This document shows, in pieces, positions 33,613 to 45,300 of a stretch of DNA of 64,000 bases (the first letter of the stretch is position 1; each line of letters begins with the position of its first letter). This DNA comes from Cristatella mucedo (lineage: Eukaryota; Bryozoa; Phylactolaemata; Cristatellidae), in NCBI GenBank assembly GCA_009760855.2, contig WPIO01000006.1, positions 13,214,501 through 13,278,500 of the forward strand, in the 5' to 3' direction. Under the pieces are notes generated by a model. That model worked only from the letters and a program-made list of their open reading frames with translations, did no database searches and was not told where the DNA came from. The position numbers and the translations under genes are program-made.

Positions 33613-34577
33613 AACGCTAGTAGTGCTTGGTGTCGGGAGGCGAGAATACGATTCCAGTGAGCCAGTAGTCCAGCGATTTAAGTAGGTGATCCTAGTATGT
33701 TTAAATGGTGCAACTCGAGTATGCGCTTGAGAGCGTCCAGTGCAGTAAATTTACGCATCTTCGCAACTGTACCTATGCACCTGCTCGTGCGCATACATAA
33801 AATTCCGACTGTAGTGCGCAAAGTCGCGGCGATGACCTAGCGTAAACTGGGTTGTTTCTATAGTACTTTCAGTGAGCAGTCAGCTGCTGCCTTGCACCTG
33901 CTCTCGCGCATCGAAGGCAGAGTGCTAATCGTTGCGTAACTTGGAAGACGATCAAAGATATGCCCCCACTGTGCAGTAGAGAAAAACTAAACTCTTAGGC
34001 TTAGCATTTTGGGTGACACCACGATAGGCTTGGGTGCCACCCGGAATTAAAAAAAGCGGCTGACCATTTTAAGTGAGCTGTAGGATTTAAGATCTCAGTA
34101 GAATGTTTCAGCTTAAATCCAGGCTAGCATTATCACGATAGGCCATTATTTTTACAATAGATCATTATTTGTAAGTACGCTGAGAGCTCTTGAGAGACAG
34201 CCTTTTTAAAATGTTTGAGGGAAAACGAAAGGGAGACTAGGAGAGACCGAAACCTTTGATCTCAATCCAGACTTTTTTCCTTGTGCTGCCTTGATGATGG
34301 CCAACTTAAACGAAGAACCCGAATACGGACTGTGCTGACGCTACCCACGATGCACTTTGCAATGGGCTTGATGCCAATGGCTGTTTTTAGCGGCTCCTGT
34401 TTTCGCTGTCACGGTGTTATTGCAGTCCTCTTAAACGTTCTCTCATGTGCCGTCTCGTTTTTTACCCCAAACACGAGTTTCATTCCTTTTTCCCACATTC
34501 GGTACACTTTTTACGCTCTGCCTGCTGCTTGGGGATGTTAGCATCAACCACTTGGTCGTGCTTTCCTTATAGCATCT
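33613..34577. other. anonymous DNA
   Basis: No gene or repeat recognised. Confidence 0.4.
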
Positions 34578-34646
34578 CTTATGTGCCTAGAAATAGATTC
34601 AGTCCTCTAAGGGCGCCATACAATTGCTTAGTTATCATTATTACTG
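34578..34646 (+). mobile_element. LINE-A terminal fragment
   Basis: Only the last about 70 bp: 'gcctagaaatagattcagtc', 'agggcgccata' and a short ATT tail. Confidence 0.65.
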
Positions 34647-35039
34647 GCATTGTTACCTAGCTTCTCTGCAACAATTACATGGGTCCGCGAGCATGCTCCT
34701 CTGGCTAAACAGTGGGGAACGCGCTGTCTTAGCTGTAGCACCGTTCTTAAACGGTCCATCTCACGGAATACGGGCATCCGGTTTGAGCAGCAAAAGCGTC
34801 CATGTCCCGTCTGTCACCATGTAGTGGCCAACTGTAAGGTGCTGAACTGCCTCCGCGTAATTATATAGCACGATTGCTTAATTATGAAGAGCGAAGAAGG
34901 GTTCTCATGCCCTCCAAAATACCGTACTTCTAGACTGATACATTTCGCTCTTAGACAATCTCAGCTTTCATTTCTACGGCCCGAGTTCTCTCTATCCATC
35001 TGTACACCCTTCCAAGCGCTGCTCCTCGCGAGACTCGCT
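34647..35039. other. anonymous DNA
   Basis: Nothing recognised. Confidence 0.35.
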
Positions 35040-35265
35040 TAGTTTTACCTTACTGCCTGCATCGAAGACATCCGCGTTTAAATCGCTACTAACTTTCTGA
35101 AGCTTAAGGACGATCGCACCAACATAGTATTTAAGGAAAGGCCTGGTCTCACCCGAAAGTTGGAAGATCGACCGGCTTACAGATCGGTTCCCCTAGCAAT
35201 TCGGCGACGCGTGCGCGTAATCTAGGTGCACTCTCCCAGAACGATTTACCATTAGATGTCCATTC
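35040..35265 (+). pseudogene. LINE-A RT remnant, strongly decayed
   Basis: Retains the order of the family segment from NFLKLND to [10 protein letters not shown]: 'aactttctgaagcttaagga', 'cgaaagttggaa', 'aatctaggtg'. Short and full of stops. Confidence 0.55.
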
Positions 35266-35776
35266 GAAGTCCACACTCCCGGGACCTTTCCATTTTAAAG
35301 TCAATGGTGTGCAAGAGGATGAGAGACAACTTGTCCCTCAACGACAATTTGATAGAAGTTATCTCCAGGTGAAAATATGAAAGCAAAATGCAAAACCAGA
35401 TTCCTCCCTCCAGAAGGTACTAGATTTACGCTTTGGCTATGCTGGAACCAGAGGCCTGCTATGGGAAGGCACAAGGATTCGGCTCTCTGGCTAAGCGCAA
35501 ATCTGTAGCACTTAGTTTCCTAGACCGATGCCTTAATCATTGAACTGCAGCAGCTGCTCTTTCTACCGACCACGATAATAATGATAAATCCTCCAGCGTT
35601 CTCTCTCTCTCTCTCCCTATTAATATGGTTTTCTCCGCTGTTATGTGTGCCTGCTTTCTGTTAAGGAATGTCTCCAAAATGTAGGAGCCGTGCGAGAGTT
35701 TCAGGCGCCATGAGTGCTGCTAGGACGACCAACAACTCTCCGTCGCGGTCAAATAGACTTCTCTACGTCCCTATGG

Positions 35777-35898
<122 letters not shown>

Positions 35899-35904
35899 AT
35901 ACTT

Positions 35905-36112
35905 CATATAAATGCATGGCAAGTGGTAGCGATGTCAGTGAGCATAACAAAGTTGGAGGTGAAATGCGAAGGGTCAGCGTGCCGACACGGTCAGTGGCAT
36001 CGAGCGTTGCGTCGCCACGCATAAGCACGCAAAGGACGAGTGACGTGGAACCACTAAATGCTGTGATAAATAGGTAGATGCGTTTTTAGCTTTGTTTCAA
36101 ATGTCGTCAAGC
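35905..36112 (-). mobile_element. LINE-A 3' fragment, minus strand
   Basis: Minus strand: last ORF2 codons and part of the 3' UTR, including 'cgcatctacctatttatcac'. The terminal stem-loop is absent and the TA array takes its place. Confidence 0.75.
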
Positions 36113-36117
36113 CCTCG

Positions 36118-36305
36118 CCTACCGACACCGAACGCTACTACAAAGCGTTTCTTGCCCGGTGTAGAATTCTCTTCCGAAAATCAAAGTTCTTGCGAACATC
36201 GTATACGGAAAGTGATCTAGCTAAGAACTGCTTAAATATTTTCTGTTTATGTTTTGACGGTAGCGAGTAAGAAATTACGTGCCTATGAATATCTAAACGC
36301 GTACC
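36118..36305 (-). repeat. unclassified repeat U, copy 2
   Basis: Complement matches 31,507-31,676. It is followed immediately by the 5' end of a plus-strand LINE-A. Confidence 0.6.
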
Positions 36306-38045
36306 GCTTCAGGCTGGGACAGCCGCGCCCGCCAGCGGAGGCGTTAGATACGCCGGCGGCTAGTAACCTGCTAATTCGTTATGATCGTGCGTACCTTTTA
36401 TTACTTCGCTATCGTAGTTAAAATACGTTCCTGGATACTATTGCTGTTGCTAAGATCCGCGAATTATGCACTAAGAGAAGGAAAGCGCACCGGAGCCGAC
36501 ACGGGCACAGGTGCCGCGAGCTGAGGCAGCGCTCGTTTGGCGGCGAGCACCCGCTCGTTTGGTATTTCTAGCCTCGTCTCGTCGAACCGCTCGGCGCGTT
36601 CTCCTTCAAGCGTTACTGTGTACCCCCCTAACTTAGTGGCTTTCATTCTGGTTTAAGAGGTAATCACTCCACAGAGTAGGCATTGCTCCGGTGTGTAACG
36701 GCCTACTTAGTAATGCATACTTAGGCGTAGTATCTTTCTTGAGCGCCTCTCATCTCTCCTGGGAATCACTGGCACTGCATTGCATTGGTTCAGGTCTTGT
36801 ATAAGTGAGAGACTCCCGAGTATTGATACGAACGGACAAAGATAATCTGAGGAACCTCTGAAATATGGGGTACCCCGGGGCTCCGTGCTTGGTCCAGTTC
36901 TTTTCACAGCGCAGTTTATATTCCTCCCTCTTGCCTGATGTGATTGCCAGGCACAATCTAGGCTTGCACTTCAATGCAGTTGAAACTCAGTTGTACATTT
37001 CCTTTAATTCCTTCCAGCCCTCGAGCACGTCGAATCGCTCAACTCCCCTGCTGCACGTATTGATAACATCTGCACGTAGAGGGCAGCAAACTTTCCTAAA
37101 TTGATTGAGGATAAAACAAACTTATTAGTAATGGGCAAACCAAGAGCAATTTAGAATTTGAAAGGAATAGACTCAAAATCAGCTCTACCAGCATATCTCC
37201 TGATGAATCTGCACGAAATCTAGGTTTCATGTTCCAAAGTGACTATTCATTAGATGACCTCATCAGCTCCATAGTCGAGTCTGCCTACTTTCAACGAAAG
37301 AACATTGCTAAAATGTGGGGTTGTTTAGACAGGGATACCGCATCTTTATTGGTCCATGTATTTGTGACATCCCGTGTTGACTCCTGCAAGTCGCTACAGG
37401 CTGGCCTACCGGCCTATGCAATGAGACACCTACAGCTGGTGCAAAACTCTGCACCTAGGCTTGTCTGTCGTGAGCGTTGCACTTGCCACAGTACATCATT
37501 TCTCGCCGACCTCGACTGGCTACCAGGCAAGCGATGCATCGACTTCAAGGTTGTGTCACTCACTTTTACGTCTCTGCATCCTTTGACTCAAGCCTACATA
37601 TCTGATCTACTCGTCCACTAGGCTAAGCATAGTACCACATGCTTTCCCCATATCCTTTGGAGACCGTGCCACCTCAATCCTTTGGAGACCGTGCCTTTAA
37701 TTCGAATACTCCCAAAGCCTGGAACTAACTTCCAACTTTCGTCACGACATGTTAAGACTTGACCGCATTTAAAAAGAAAATAAAAACGCACCTATTTATC
37801 ATAGCCTGTAGTGGGTCCCTGCGATTCGACTTTTATTTGCTTATATGTGCTGACACTGTTGCATGCTGCCACTAGCCATATTTGCATGCTGACCCCTTGC
37901 ATGTCACCCCTAATCATATTATTCTGGTTGTTTATTGAGCATGGTACCACTAACCATTCGATCGTGCTTCCTTTGCAGGAAATGTGGAGCGCCTAGAAAG
38001 AGACTGAGTTCTCCGAGGGCGCTATATCTAATGTGTCGTTATTAT
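36306..38045 (+). pseudogene. LINE-A with both termini but deleted middle
   Basis: The 5' end at about 36,306 ('cttcaggctgggacagccgc') matches the 5' end at 31,322 minus. The leader and first ORF2 codons run to about 36,640. The endonuclease, linker and early RT are missing. From about 36,760 the RT resumes with YGVP, a decayed YADD and [10 protein letters not shown]-like FQSDYSLDD (37,229-37,260). The frame at 37,229-37,621 carries VHVFVTSRVDSCKS and LADLDWLPGKRCIDFK. The 3' UTR, the terminal stem-loop (GCGCC at 37,989, GGGCGC at 38,017) and a short tail are intact. Confidence 0.85.
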
Positions 38046-38061
38046 TGTTATCGTTAGTCTT

Positions 38062-38140
38062 GAGTCAGGGGATGTCGTGATGTCAGTTCGAAGTGAGTTC
38101 CAGGCTTTGGGAGCAAGCAAACTAAAAGCGAGATCGTCGG
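38062..38140 (-). mobile_element. LINE-A C-terminal fragment, minus strand
   Basis: Complement of the LINE-A segment from APKAWNSL to the LKT-like codons. It faces the tail of the previous copy. Confidence 0.65.
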
Positions 38141-39107
38141 TATTAGCTGCACGTCGGCTGAGACTAGCACCATTACGAGGCTACGACTGCGACCGATCTC
38201 TGTTTAGACAAAGAAGCTGCTGCACCGCGTTCGTAGCACTGTGAAGGCTATCAGCGATAAAGGTGCCCCCCCTGAGCGAGCTGCCCGTTGACGAGCACGT
38301 GCAGTGTTTTGCCTGTAGCGATGCACCGAACAGCTAGCGAATGGCTTTTGATCTTGAAGCCGAGCACTTCCGCTAGGATGCCATATACTCACATAAAAGG
38401 TGACGACCTCTTGAATAATCAGCGCACGCGCTGTCGTCCAGATTCCTTTGCGAGGTGAGCAATTCTCTCGCTTTTAGCGAGCTCACTCGACGGTGCCGCG
38501 CCGCCTGTCGGCGGCCTCTCTCCGCGTGCGCTCAGGTATGCGCCTGCGAGGCAGCACTCCGCGACGTGCACGAGGCTCGCTCGCACGCGCTGACTATGCC
38601 AATGCGTCGGGACCGCCGAATACTACTAGCGCTGTAGACCGGTTGCGATAGTCTTTCGCAGCATTTAACCGCAAGTCTCACCCCCGCCGGTTGGCGGCCA
38701 CCGCGAAAGGACGAAGCATGAACGGTCGAAAGGAACTTCTTTTAAAAAAATTATCCCACGGTCAGCGTTCAGTAGTCTCACAAGTATTCGCTATGTCGCG
38801 AGTGCGCACGCCACTTTTCCACGCGCGCGCGCGCGTACTTCGGCTTTCGGAGCGTTTATGAGCGTTAGCGCGCGGCCGTCTGTAAGTGTCTATCCTAAAC
38901 GGATAGAGTGTATCGAATCAATCGCCAGCGAAAGCGTCGAGGCGACGAGACGAGAGCTGCGCCGCTGGCGTCTACGCCGCTAAGCCGCTTAGGTGTGATC
39001 GGGTCTCTGCCTACCTACGTTACTAGGGCTCCAGCAGTTCGGGTTCGGGACAAATTGCTTGACTAACCGTGCTCGTCGTTGGGCTATTCTGACGTGCGCT
39101 CAAGCCT
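38141..39107. other. CpG-rich anonymous DNA
   Basis: Many CpG between 38,240 and 39,080, including 'cgcgcgcgcgcgc' at 38,822-38,835. No gene identified. Confidence 0.5.
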
Positions 39108-39180
39108 AAATGTAAAGTGCCTAGAAAGACATTGAGCTGTCTGAGGGCTCTATAGCAACTGTATTATTATTATTTATCAT
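39108..39180 (+). mobile_element. LINE-A terminal fragment
   Basis: Last about 70 bp of LINE-A: 'aaatgtaaagtgcctagaaa', 'gagctgtctgagggct', ATT tail. Confidence 0.8.
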
Positions 39181-39927
39181 TTTTAAGCTTTTGGTGCGCA
39201 TTCGGTAGCCAGCCGAATTCATCTCTCGAAACGAAGAGAACGTGAGAAGCATGGTGATATAACGTAAAATAATTTATTGTCGCTAGAGGACCCGAGAAGG
39301 CTGAAGTATAGCCGAGTCGTAGCTTTCTTGTGGTATAGCCGAATCAAAGCTTTTTTGTGCATCTGATGTATATCCAGCTTCTAGCCGCGATGTCCGCAGC
39401 TCCAAGGCTACTCGCGATGTTATGCGCGAACGGAAGGTGGACGTGGTCAGGTACTATATTAGTCAACTCAAAGTAGCTATCGTGTGCGAACGTGTGGATT
39501 GTGCAGGGCCGGTTTTCCCTTGCGATTTTTATTGCAAGCCTATAAAACAACGGTTCAGACCTTCGTTTTTAAACGGCTCCGTTAGACAGTTGAGCAAACG
39601 AAATAGTCTCGTCGGCGGTGAAAAAAGTCGCCACGGGAAATATAGGCGCACCGGCGTTGCTGGCTCGAGCGGAGCGTGCCGTCGTGCTGTGGCGGATGTT
39701 GACAGACTGGCGAATGCCCACGGTCTCACTCTTAGTCGAGCGGATTCGGCTGATGTCGCCCGAATTTGGCTAACCGCTATGGATTCTGGTATCGAAGTGC
39801 TGCACAATCGATAATCTTCCGCTGCCTCCGGTGCCGCAGAGACGCCGTTTTGGCTCACACACAGTGCCTCAGACGTTTCGCCGCCTTGCACCCCTTCCAA
39901 ACCAGAAGATGTCTTGCCGTCTCTTTA

Positions 39928-39928
<1 letters not shown>
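39181..39928. other. anonymous DNA
   Basis: Opposing open frames of 123-130 codons at 39,422-39,900 have no recognisable motif. Confidence 0.4.
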
Positions 39929-40005
<77 letters not shown>

Positions 40006-40046
40006 GATATTCAGAAGATATATATATATATATATATATATATATC
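39929..40046. repeat. (TA)n microsatellite, interrupted once
   Basis: TA array with a 'tcagatattcagaaga' interruption, continuous with the tail of the minus-strand SINE-II that follows. Confidence 0.97.
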
Positions 40047-40140
40047 TTCACAGGCGTTTTACGTGTGCCGCAGAGCTTCAGCCCACGACCTTTGTCGTTA
40101 GAGGTGAGCGAACATCTTACCGCTAGGTCAAACCAGGGCG
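40047..40140 (-). mobile_element. SINE-II, minus strand
   Basis: 'caggcgttttacgtgtgcc', 'cagcccacgacc' and 'caaaccagggc' are complements of the SINE-II 3' module, B box region and head. The terminal stem-loop is replaced by TA repeats. Confidence 0.75.
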
Positions 40141-40400
40141 CCTGCTCCGCGTGCAGGGAAAGTCAGATCGGACGCGGGCAATTACTGTAGGCTCTCCTTA
40201 TCACCCTGCCCACACACCCCGCAGCTCGCCCGTGCTGAGAGCAGAATCCGCCGCGCCGCAGCGATCGCTCCTCCTATTAGAGGAGGCGGCGCGAGGCGTC
40301 GAACGTGCGTCAGCGACGGCGGCGAAAGAGAGAATGACCGATGCCGAAGAAGCCTGCCGATTCGCTCCGTAGCTTAGTCCGGGCGCCGAGTGGGGCGAGA

Positions 40401-40483
40401 TAGATAGAGAGAGAGAGAGACGAGATAGAGAGAAGAGAGAGAGAAAAAGGGAGAGAGAGAAGAGTGAGAGAGAGAGAAGAGTG

Positions 40484-40524
<41 letters not shown>

Positions 40525-40562
40525 TGGAGAGGAGAGAGAGAGCGAGGAGAGAAGAGAGAGAG

Positions 40563-40602
<40 letters not shown>

Positions 40603-40681
40603 AGACAGAGAGAGAATAGAGAGACAGAGAGAAGAGAGACAGAGAGAGAAAGAGAAGAGAGAGAGAGAGAAAGAGAAAGAG

Positions 40682-40747
<66 letters not shown>

Positions 40748-40806
40748 GAGAGAGATAGAGAGAAGAGAGAGAGACAGAGAGGAGAGAGAGAGAAGGAGAG
40801 AGAGAT
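40401..40806. repeat. long (GA)n-rich array
   Basis: About 400 bp of GA with scattered AGA, GGA and T/C interruptions. A short GA-rich remainder occurs at 42,109-42,135 on the other side of the LINE-A copy. Confidence 0.97.
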
Positions 40807-40824
40807 TGGTTCAGTGGTTCATTG

Positions 40825-42108
40825 GGGCAGTGGTTCAGGTCCTAGCTCAGTGGGGGACTCCAGAGTATTGACGTAAATGGACAAAGATCATCCGAGGTGC
40901 CTCTGAAATATGGAGTACCTCAGGGCTCCGTGCTAGGTCCGATTCTTTTCACGGTTTGTACTCTCCCTCTTGCTGATGTGATTGCCAAGCACAATCTAGG
41001 CTTTCACTTCTATGCGGATGACACTCAGTTGTACCTTTGCTTTGATCCCTCCCAGCCTTCGAGCACCTCAAATTGTCTCAACTCACTTGCTGCACGTATT
41101 GGTGACATCCGTACATGGATGGCAGCAAATTTTCTAAAATTAAACGATGATACAACTAACTTACAAGTTATGGGCAAACCCAGTGTAATTCACAAATTGG
41201 AAAGGCTGCCGCTCAAAATTGGCTCTGCCAGCATATCTCCAGTTGAATCAGCTCGAAGTCTAGGTGTCATATTCCAAAGCGACCTCTCATTAGACGACCG
41301 TATCAGCTCCACAGTCAAATCTGCCTATTTTCAGCTTAATAAAATTGCTAAAATTCGGGCTTGTTTAGATAAGGATACCACGTCTAAGTTGATCCATGCA
41401 TTCGTGACATCCCGTCTCGACTTCTGCAACTCACTGCTTACTGGCCTACCAGCATGTGCGATCAGGCGATTGCAGCTGGTGCACAACTCCGAAGCTAGGC
41501 TTGTCTGTCGTGAGCGTCGCAGTTGCCGCATTACTCCACTTCTTGCCGACCTGCACTGGCTACCAGTCAAGCAACGGATTGACTTCAAGGTTTTGTCGCT
41601 CACTTTTAGGTCCCTTCATTCTATGGCTCCAGCCTATCTGTCAGATATACTACGCCATCAGGCCAAGCATCGTACTACCCGCTTTTCGGAATCCAACAGT
41701 CTACCAATACCTGGTTCAAACCTCAAATCCTTTGGAGACCGTGCATTTAGTTCATATGCTCCCAAAGCCTGGAACTCCCTCCCGACTTGTGGCAGAACAT
41801 CCCCTGACTTGACCACATTTAAAAATAACTTCAAAACACCTATTTAGGACAGCATTTAGTGGGTCCCTGTGATTCGTCCTTGATGTGCTCATGCGTGCTG
41901 ACACTGTGCATGCTGCCACTAACCACATTTGCATGCTGACCCTGTGCATGTCACCCATAACCCTGTTATTCATGTTGTTTGTCTATCAAGCACGATTTTA
42001 GTCACGATTCAATTGCATTTCCCTTTGCAGCAAATGTAAAGCGCCTAGGAAAAGATTGAGTTCTCTGAGGGTGCTTTATCAAGTGCATCATCATTATTAT
42101 TATTATTA
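40825..42108 (+). mobile_element. LINE-A copy, 5'-truncated, with the longest RT frame
   Basis: Inserted in the (GA)n array. The 316-codon frame at 40,897-41,847 has [34 protein letters not shown] (YADD catalytic pair at about 41,015), [52 protein letters not shown] and APKAWNSLP. These are palm, thumb and C-terminal parts of a CR1/L2-type reverse transcriptase. A stop lies just upstream (in the WFRS context near 40,850), and an indel near 41,830 ends the frame early. The 3' UTR, terminal stem-loop (from 42,041) and ATT tail (42,090-42,108) are complete. Confidence 0.92.
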
Positions 42109-42135
42109 GAGACAGAGAGAGGGAGAGAGGGAGAT

Positions 42136-45100
42136 GAAGTAAGAGAGCGACGGGTTCGCTTCTCGCGACGCTTCGTCTAGTAGCCGCAATTTTTCGACGC
42201 TGACTCTTTTGGAAAGTCGAGCGATTCGAGCTCGCCTGTTCGTCCCCGCGCACCTCTGCGGCGCATCGATTTCGCCGGCCGGCCACCGTCCGTTCCGCGC
42301 GCGTTCAGTTCCGCGTTTCCGTCGGGCCCTCTAGCTCTAGCCGCTCGCGAACGCACACACGAGGCGCCGAAGTGGGGGTGGTTGGGTTGTGTTCGCGGAA
42401 TCTCATGACGGGGACGGTGCACCTGTGCCGGCGGGGCGGCGTCCGCCGCCGAGCACGCTCGCTCTGGCCGATTCGCCGCTCGCTGTCTTGCGGCCGCGTC
42501 GCGTCCGAAGAAACGGCGGCGGGGGCGGCCGGAATCGGTTCAGCTGGGTAATGGCTGGCGGCGCGCGGGGGGGGGGGGGGGGCGACGAAATTAGAAAGGT
42601 TTTGCGGCCGCAAGCGCATCGCTAGCCGCTGACGTACGCGCATGCGGAAGCTGCCGAATCAGCTGACTTTCATTTCCTCATTTTTACTGTCGACCACTGT
42701 AACCGCTGCGCCGCTCCAACGCCGTCTCACCACTTTCCCCGCTCTCTAGTGCCGAGACCGGCAGTCGGCGCGCGCTCGCGATTCTGCTAGCGAGCGCGGA
42801 CGGGCGTCCGAGCGAGCCTCGCGGGACGCCCGAGACCGCTCCTGGCTGCGGCCGAAACGCAATCTCGTAGCCGCGTACGGCTCGAATCGGTATCGTCCGT
42901 TGGCAATGGCGGAGCGCAGCTGCTGCATCGCGGCGCGCTCAAACGGCGCGTCCACTCTCCTCTTCGCGCCCGACGCACGGCTCGCGCGAGCGCAGGACTT
43001 GTCGTAGATACAAGCCGCGCGACGCGCCGGCGGACGCCAGCCGGAAAAGGAGGGCGCCCGGGTCCGAGCTCGGTTCGCGCGTCGGGACGATCGATGCGGA
43101 CCGCAGCGACCAAGCGCACCAGGCTGCGCGAGCGGCAGTCGCCGTCGGCGCCCTAGGCTAACGGCGCGGAAAGAAGCGGCAACAAGACTCGCGCGAGCGG
43201 CGCGGCGGCGGCGGCGGACTGTGGCCGGTGGGGCCTGGGGGGCAGTGGAGACGCCAGTCCGCCGCGGATCGGTACATTAGCCCTCTGCAGCGAGTGGGCG
43301 GGCGGACGAATTTGGAGTGAATACATTCCGCCGCAGCCCCTCGAAGCGCGCTAATTCATTTACCCACCAGCCGCCGAGCACTGCGCAAATGAAAAGACAC
43401 TCAACGGCTCGGCAAAAGCTAGCCACGCTCATAAATTAAGCCGCCATCCAATAGGCCGACGGCGGCGGCCGACGCACCGGCGACGCGACTCAGCGGACGT
43501 CTACAGCTGCTCGCGGGTACCACGTGCTCTAAACGGTGGGGTCAGTCCCTCGGCCGGGCGGAGGCACGGACGCCGCCGCGCTTCCTTTCCGAGACCCCGT
43601 GCGGTTTCCGCAGCCGCAGTTTGGCCGCTCGGAGCAGCCGCCGCATATCCCGCCGCCTACGCAGGTTACGACAGAGTATCTCGTTACTGGCGTGCTGCGC
43701 ACTGAAGGACCGAAACCGCAGCCGGCGAGCGCGGGCAGTGGCGCCCGGTTTCGTGACGGCGTGCGATCATCCGGTGGGGCGGACTCACCTTTCGTGCCCT
43801 TGGGAACGCTTGACGCCGCTCGGCCGTGGCACCCCCCCTGCGTTCGCTGGGTGAGTAATTGTAACTATAGAGCTGGCGACGCCGTTAACGGCGGGACTTA
43901 ACCGGCGTCGCGAACAGGCGGCCGCGCGCCCGGACGGACTTGCGGCGCTTCACGCAGGCGTGCGGCGGCAGCGGCGTGCCTCGCGGCCCGGGCGGTGCGT
44001 GCGGATTCTCAAGGTGTGTGGCCATCGTCGACGGCGTTTCCGTCGCGCCATCGGCTGGCTTCTCTGTCGCCACCCAGCTCGCCGCCGTCGCTATGCTCCC
44101 CCAGCCATTGCGCTGCTGCTTGGGCTCCGGCCTAACCAGCGATTCGCATTAGCGCCGCATCTCCCGCCTTTCCCCGTCCTTTCCCGTCCTTGCGCTCGCT
44201 CGCTCGCTCATCGCCGCCGCCGCGGCGACCCGGCGCCTATTTCCGGTGGCGTACGCGCTCAGAGCTCATCGCGTCGTCGCCGGCGCTCGTTCGTGCACGC
44301 TGGCTCTTTTTTTGGCTGGCGATGGGCTGGCTTTCGCGCCAGCCAGCCGCCAAGCAAGCGGCTTGCTGGCGTCCCTGGGTAGCGTGGGTGGTGCGGAGTA
44401 GGAGGAGGAGGAAGGGGCAGGGGAGGGTGGCTCGCATGCCGTCGGTGGGCGGTCGGTCGGTCGGTCAACGACGACCCCTACTACCCCCTTCTCCCGTGTA
44501 AACAAACGCCTGGGAGGCCGAATCGAATGAAACGACGCCCGACCGTAGAGCCTCGCAGCCTTCGCCGCCGGCTGGTGGCAGAGAGAATGCTGCTGCCCCA
44601 CAGCTACCCCCACCCCGAGGCTTCTTGGATTACTTCCCTCGAAACAAGGCTGCCTCCTCCTTCACCGACTCCTGTCGCCCGGCTTTCCCTAGTCGACACC
44701 TTCAAGTAGGCGGACCGACGGCCTTGAAGGAGCCCTCCGTGCGTGTAGTCCAGCGAGCCTGCCGAAGGATGTGTGTAAGTAAGCTCGTATTTTAAGCAGC
44801 CAGTTCTGCCAGTTCAGCCACTTCTGCCTGCTTGTTCAGTTCCGAGTTCTTCCTTTTGCTAGTTTGTCGCCGACCGGAATCGGTTCGGTCCCGGCTGCTC
44901 AGTGGCCCGAGTTTTAGAGCTGAGCCCGGCGTCTTCACGGGACCGATCGTCGCTTCCGGTAAGCTCTCGAGCCAGATCCTGAAGACGAACTGTCCCCCTC
45001 TCTCTCCCGAGAGAAAAGGGAAAGGAGGGGTAGGAGAGGTGGGAGGATGGCAGAGGCTGCAGTGGCAGGCAGCCACCACTGCCACGACGGCTCGTCAGCC

Positions 45101-45300
45101 GCCTCGTGTGGAGCTGCAGCACTAGCTGCAAGCTGGAGCTGCAGCACTGCGAGCTGCTTGCTTTCGAGCTGCTGCGACCGTTGCAGTGGACCAGTGGGCA
45201 GGCACAATCGCAGCAGCAGCAGCAGCTTTGTCGTGCGGTCGCTGCAGCAGGCCTTTGTTCTGCTTCGGTTCTGGACCCACAGTGGTGAGCTGGCTAAGAG
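42136..45300. promoter_or_regulatory. CpG island, probable host promoter with 5' exons
   Basis: About 3 kb with very high G+C and dense CpG, unlike the rest of the window, and free of recognised transposons. Donor-like sites occur at 43,851 ('gctgggtgagtaat'), 44,768 ('gtgtgtaagtaag') and 44,956 ('ccggtaagctc'). A G-run of about 14 lies near 42,569. Overlapping open frames on both strands (up to 140 codons) are expected in GC-rich DNA, and none has a recognisable domain. I see no translation start I trust, so direction and gene are unknown. Confidence 0.55.

Noticed and set aside
43960-44613. Overlapping frames of 100-140 codons in the CpG island
   Set aside because: GC-rich DNA lacks stop codons in all frames, and Arg/Pro/Ala-rich products on both strands are the usual artefact.
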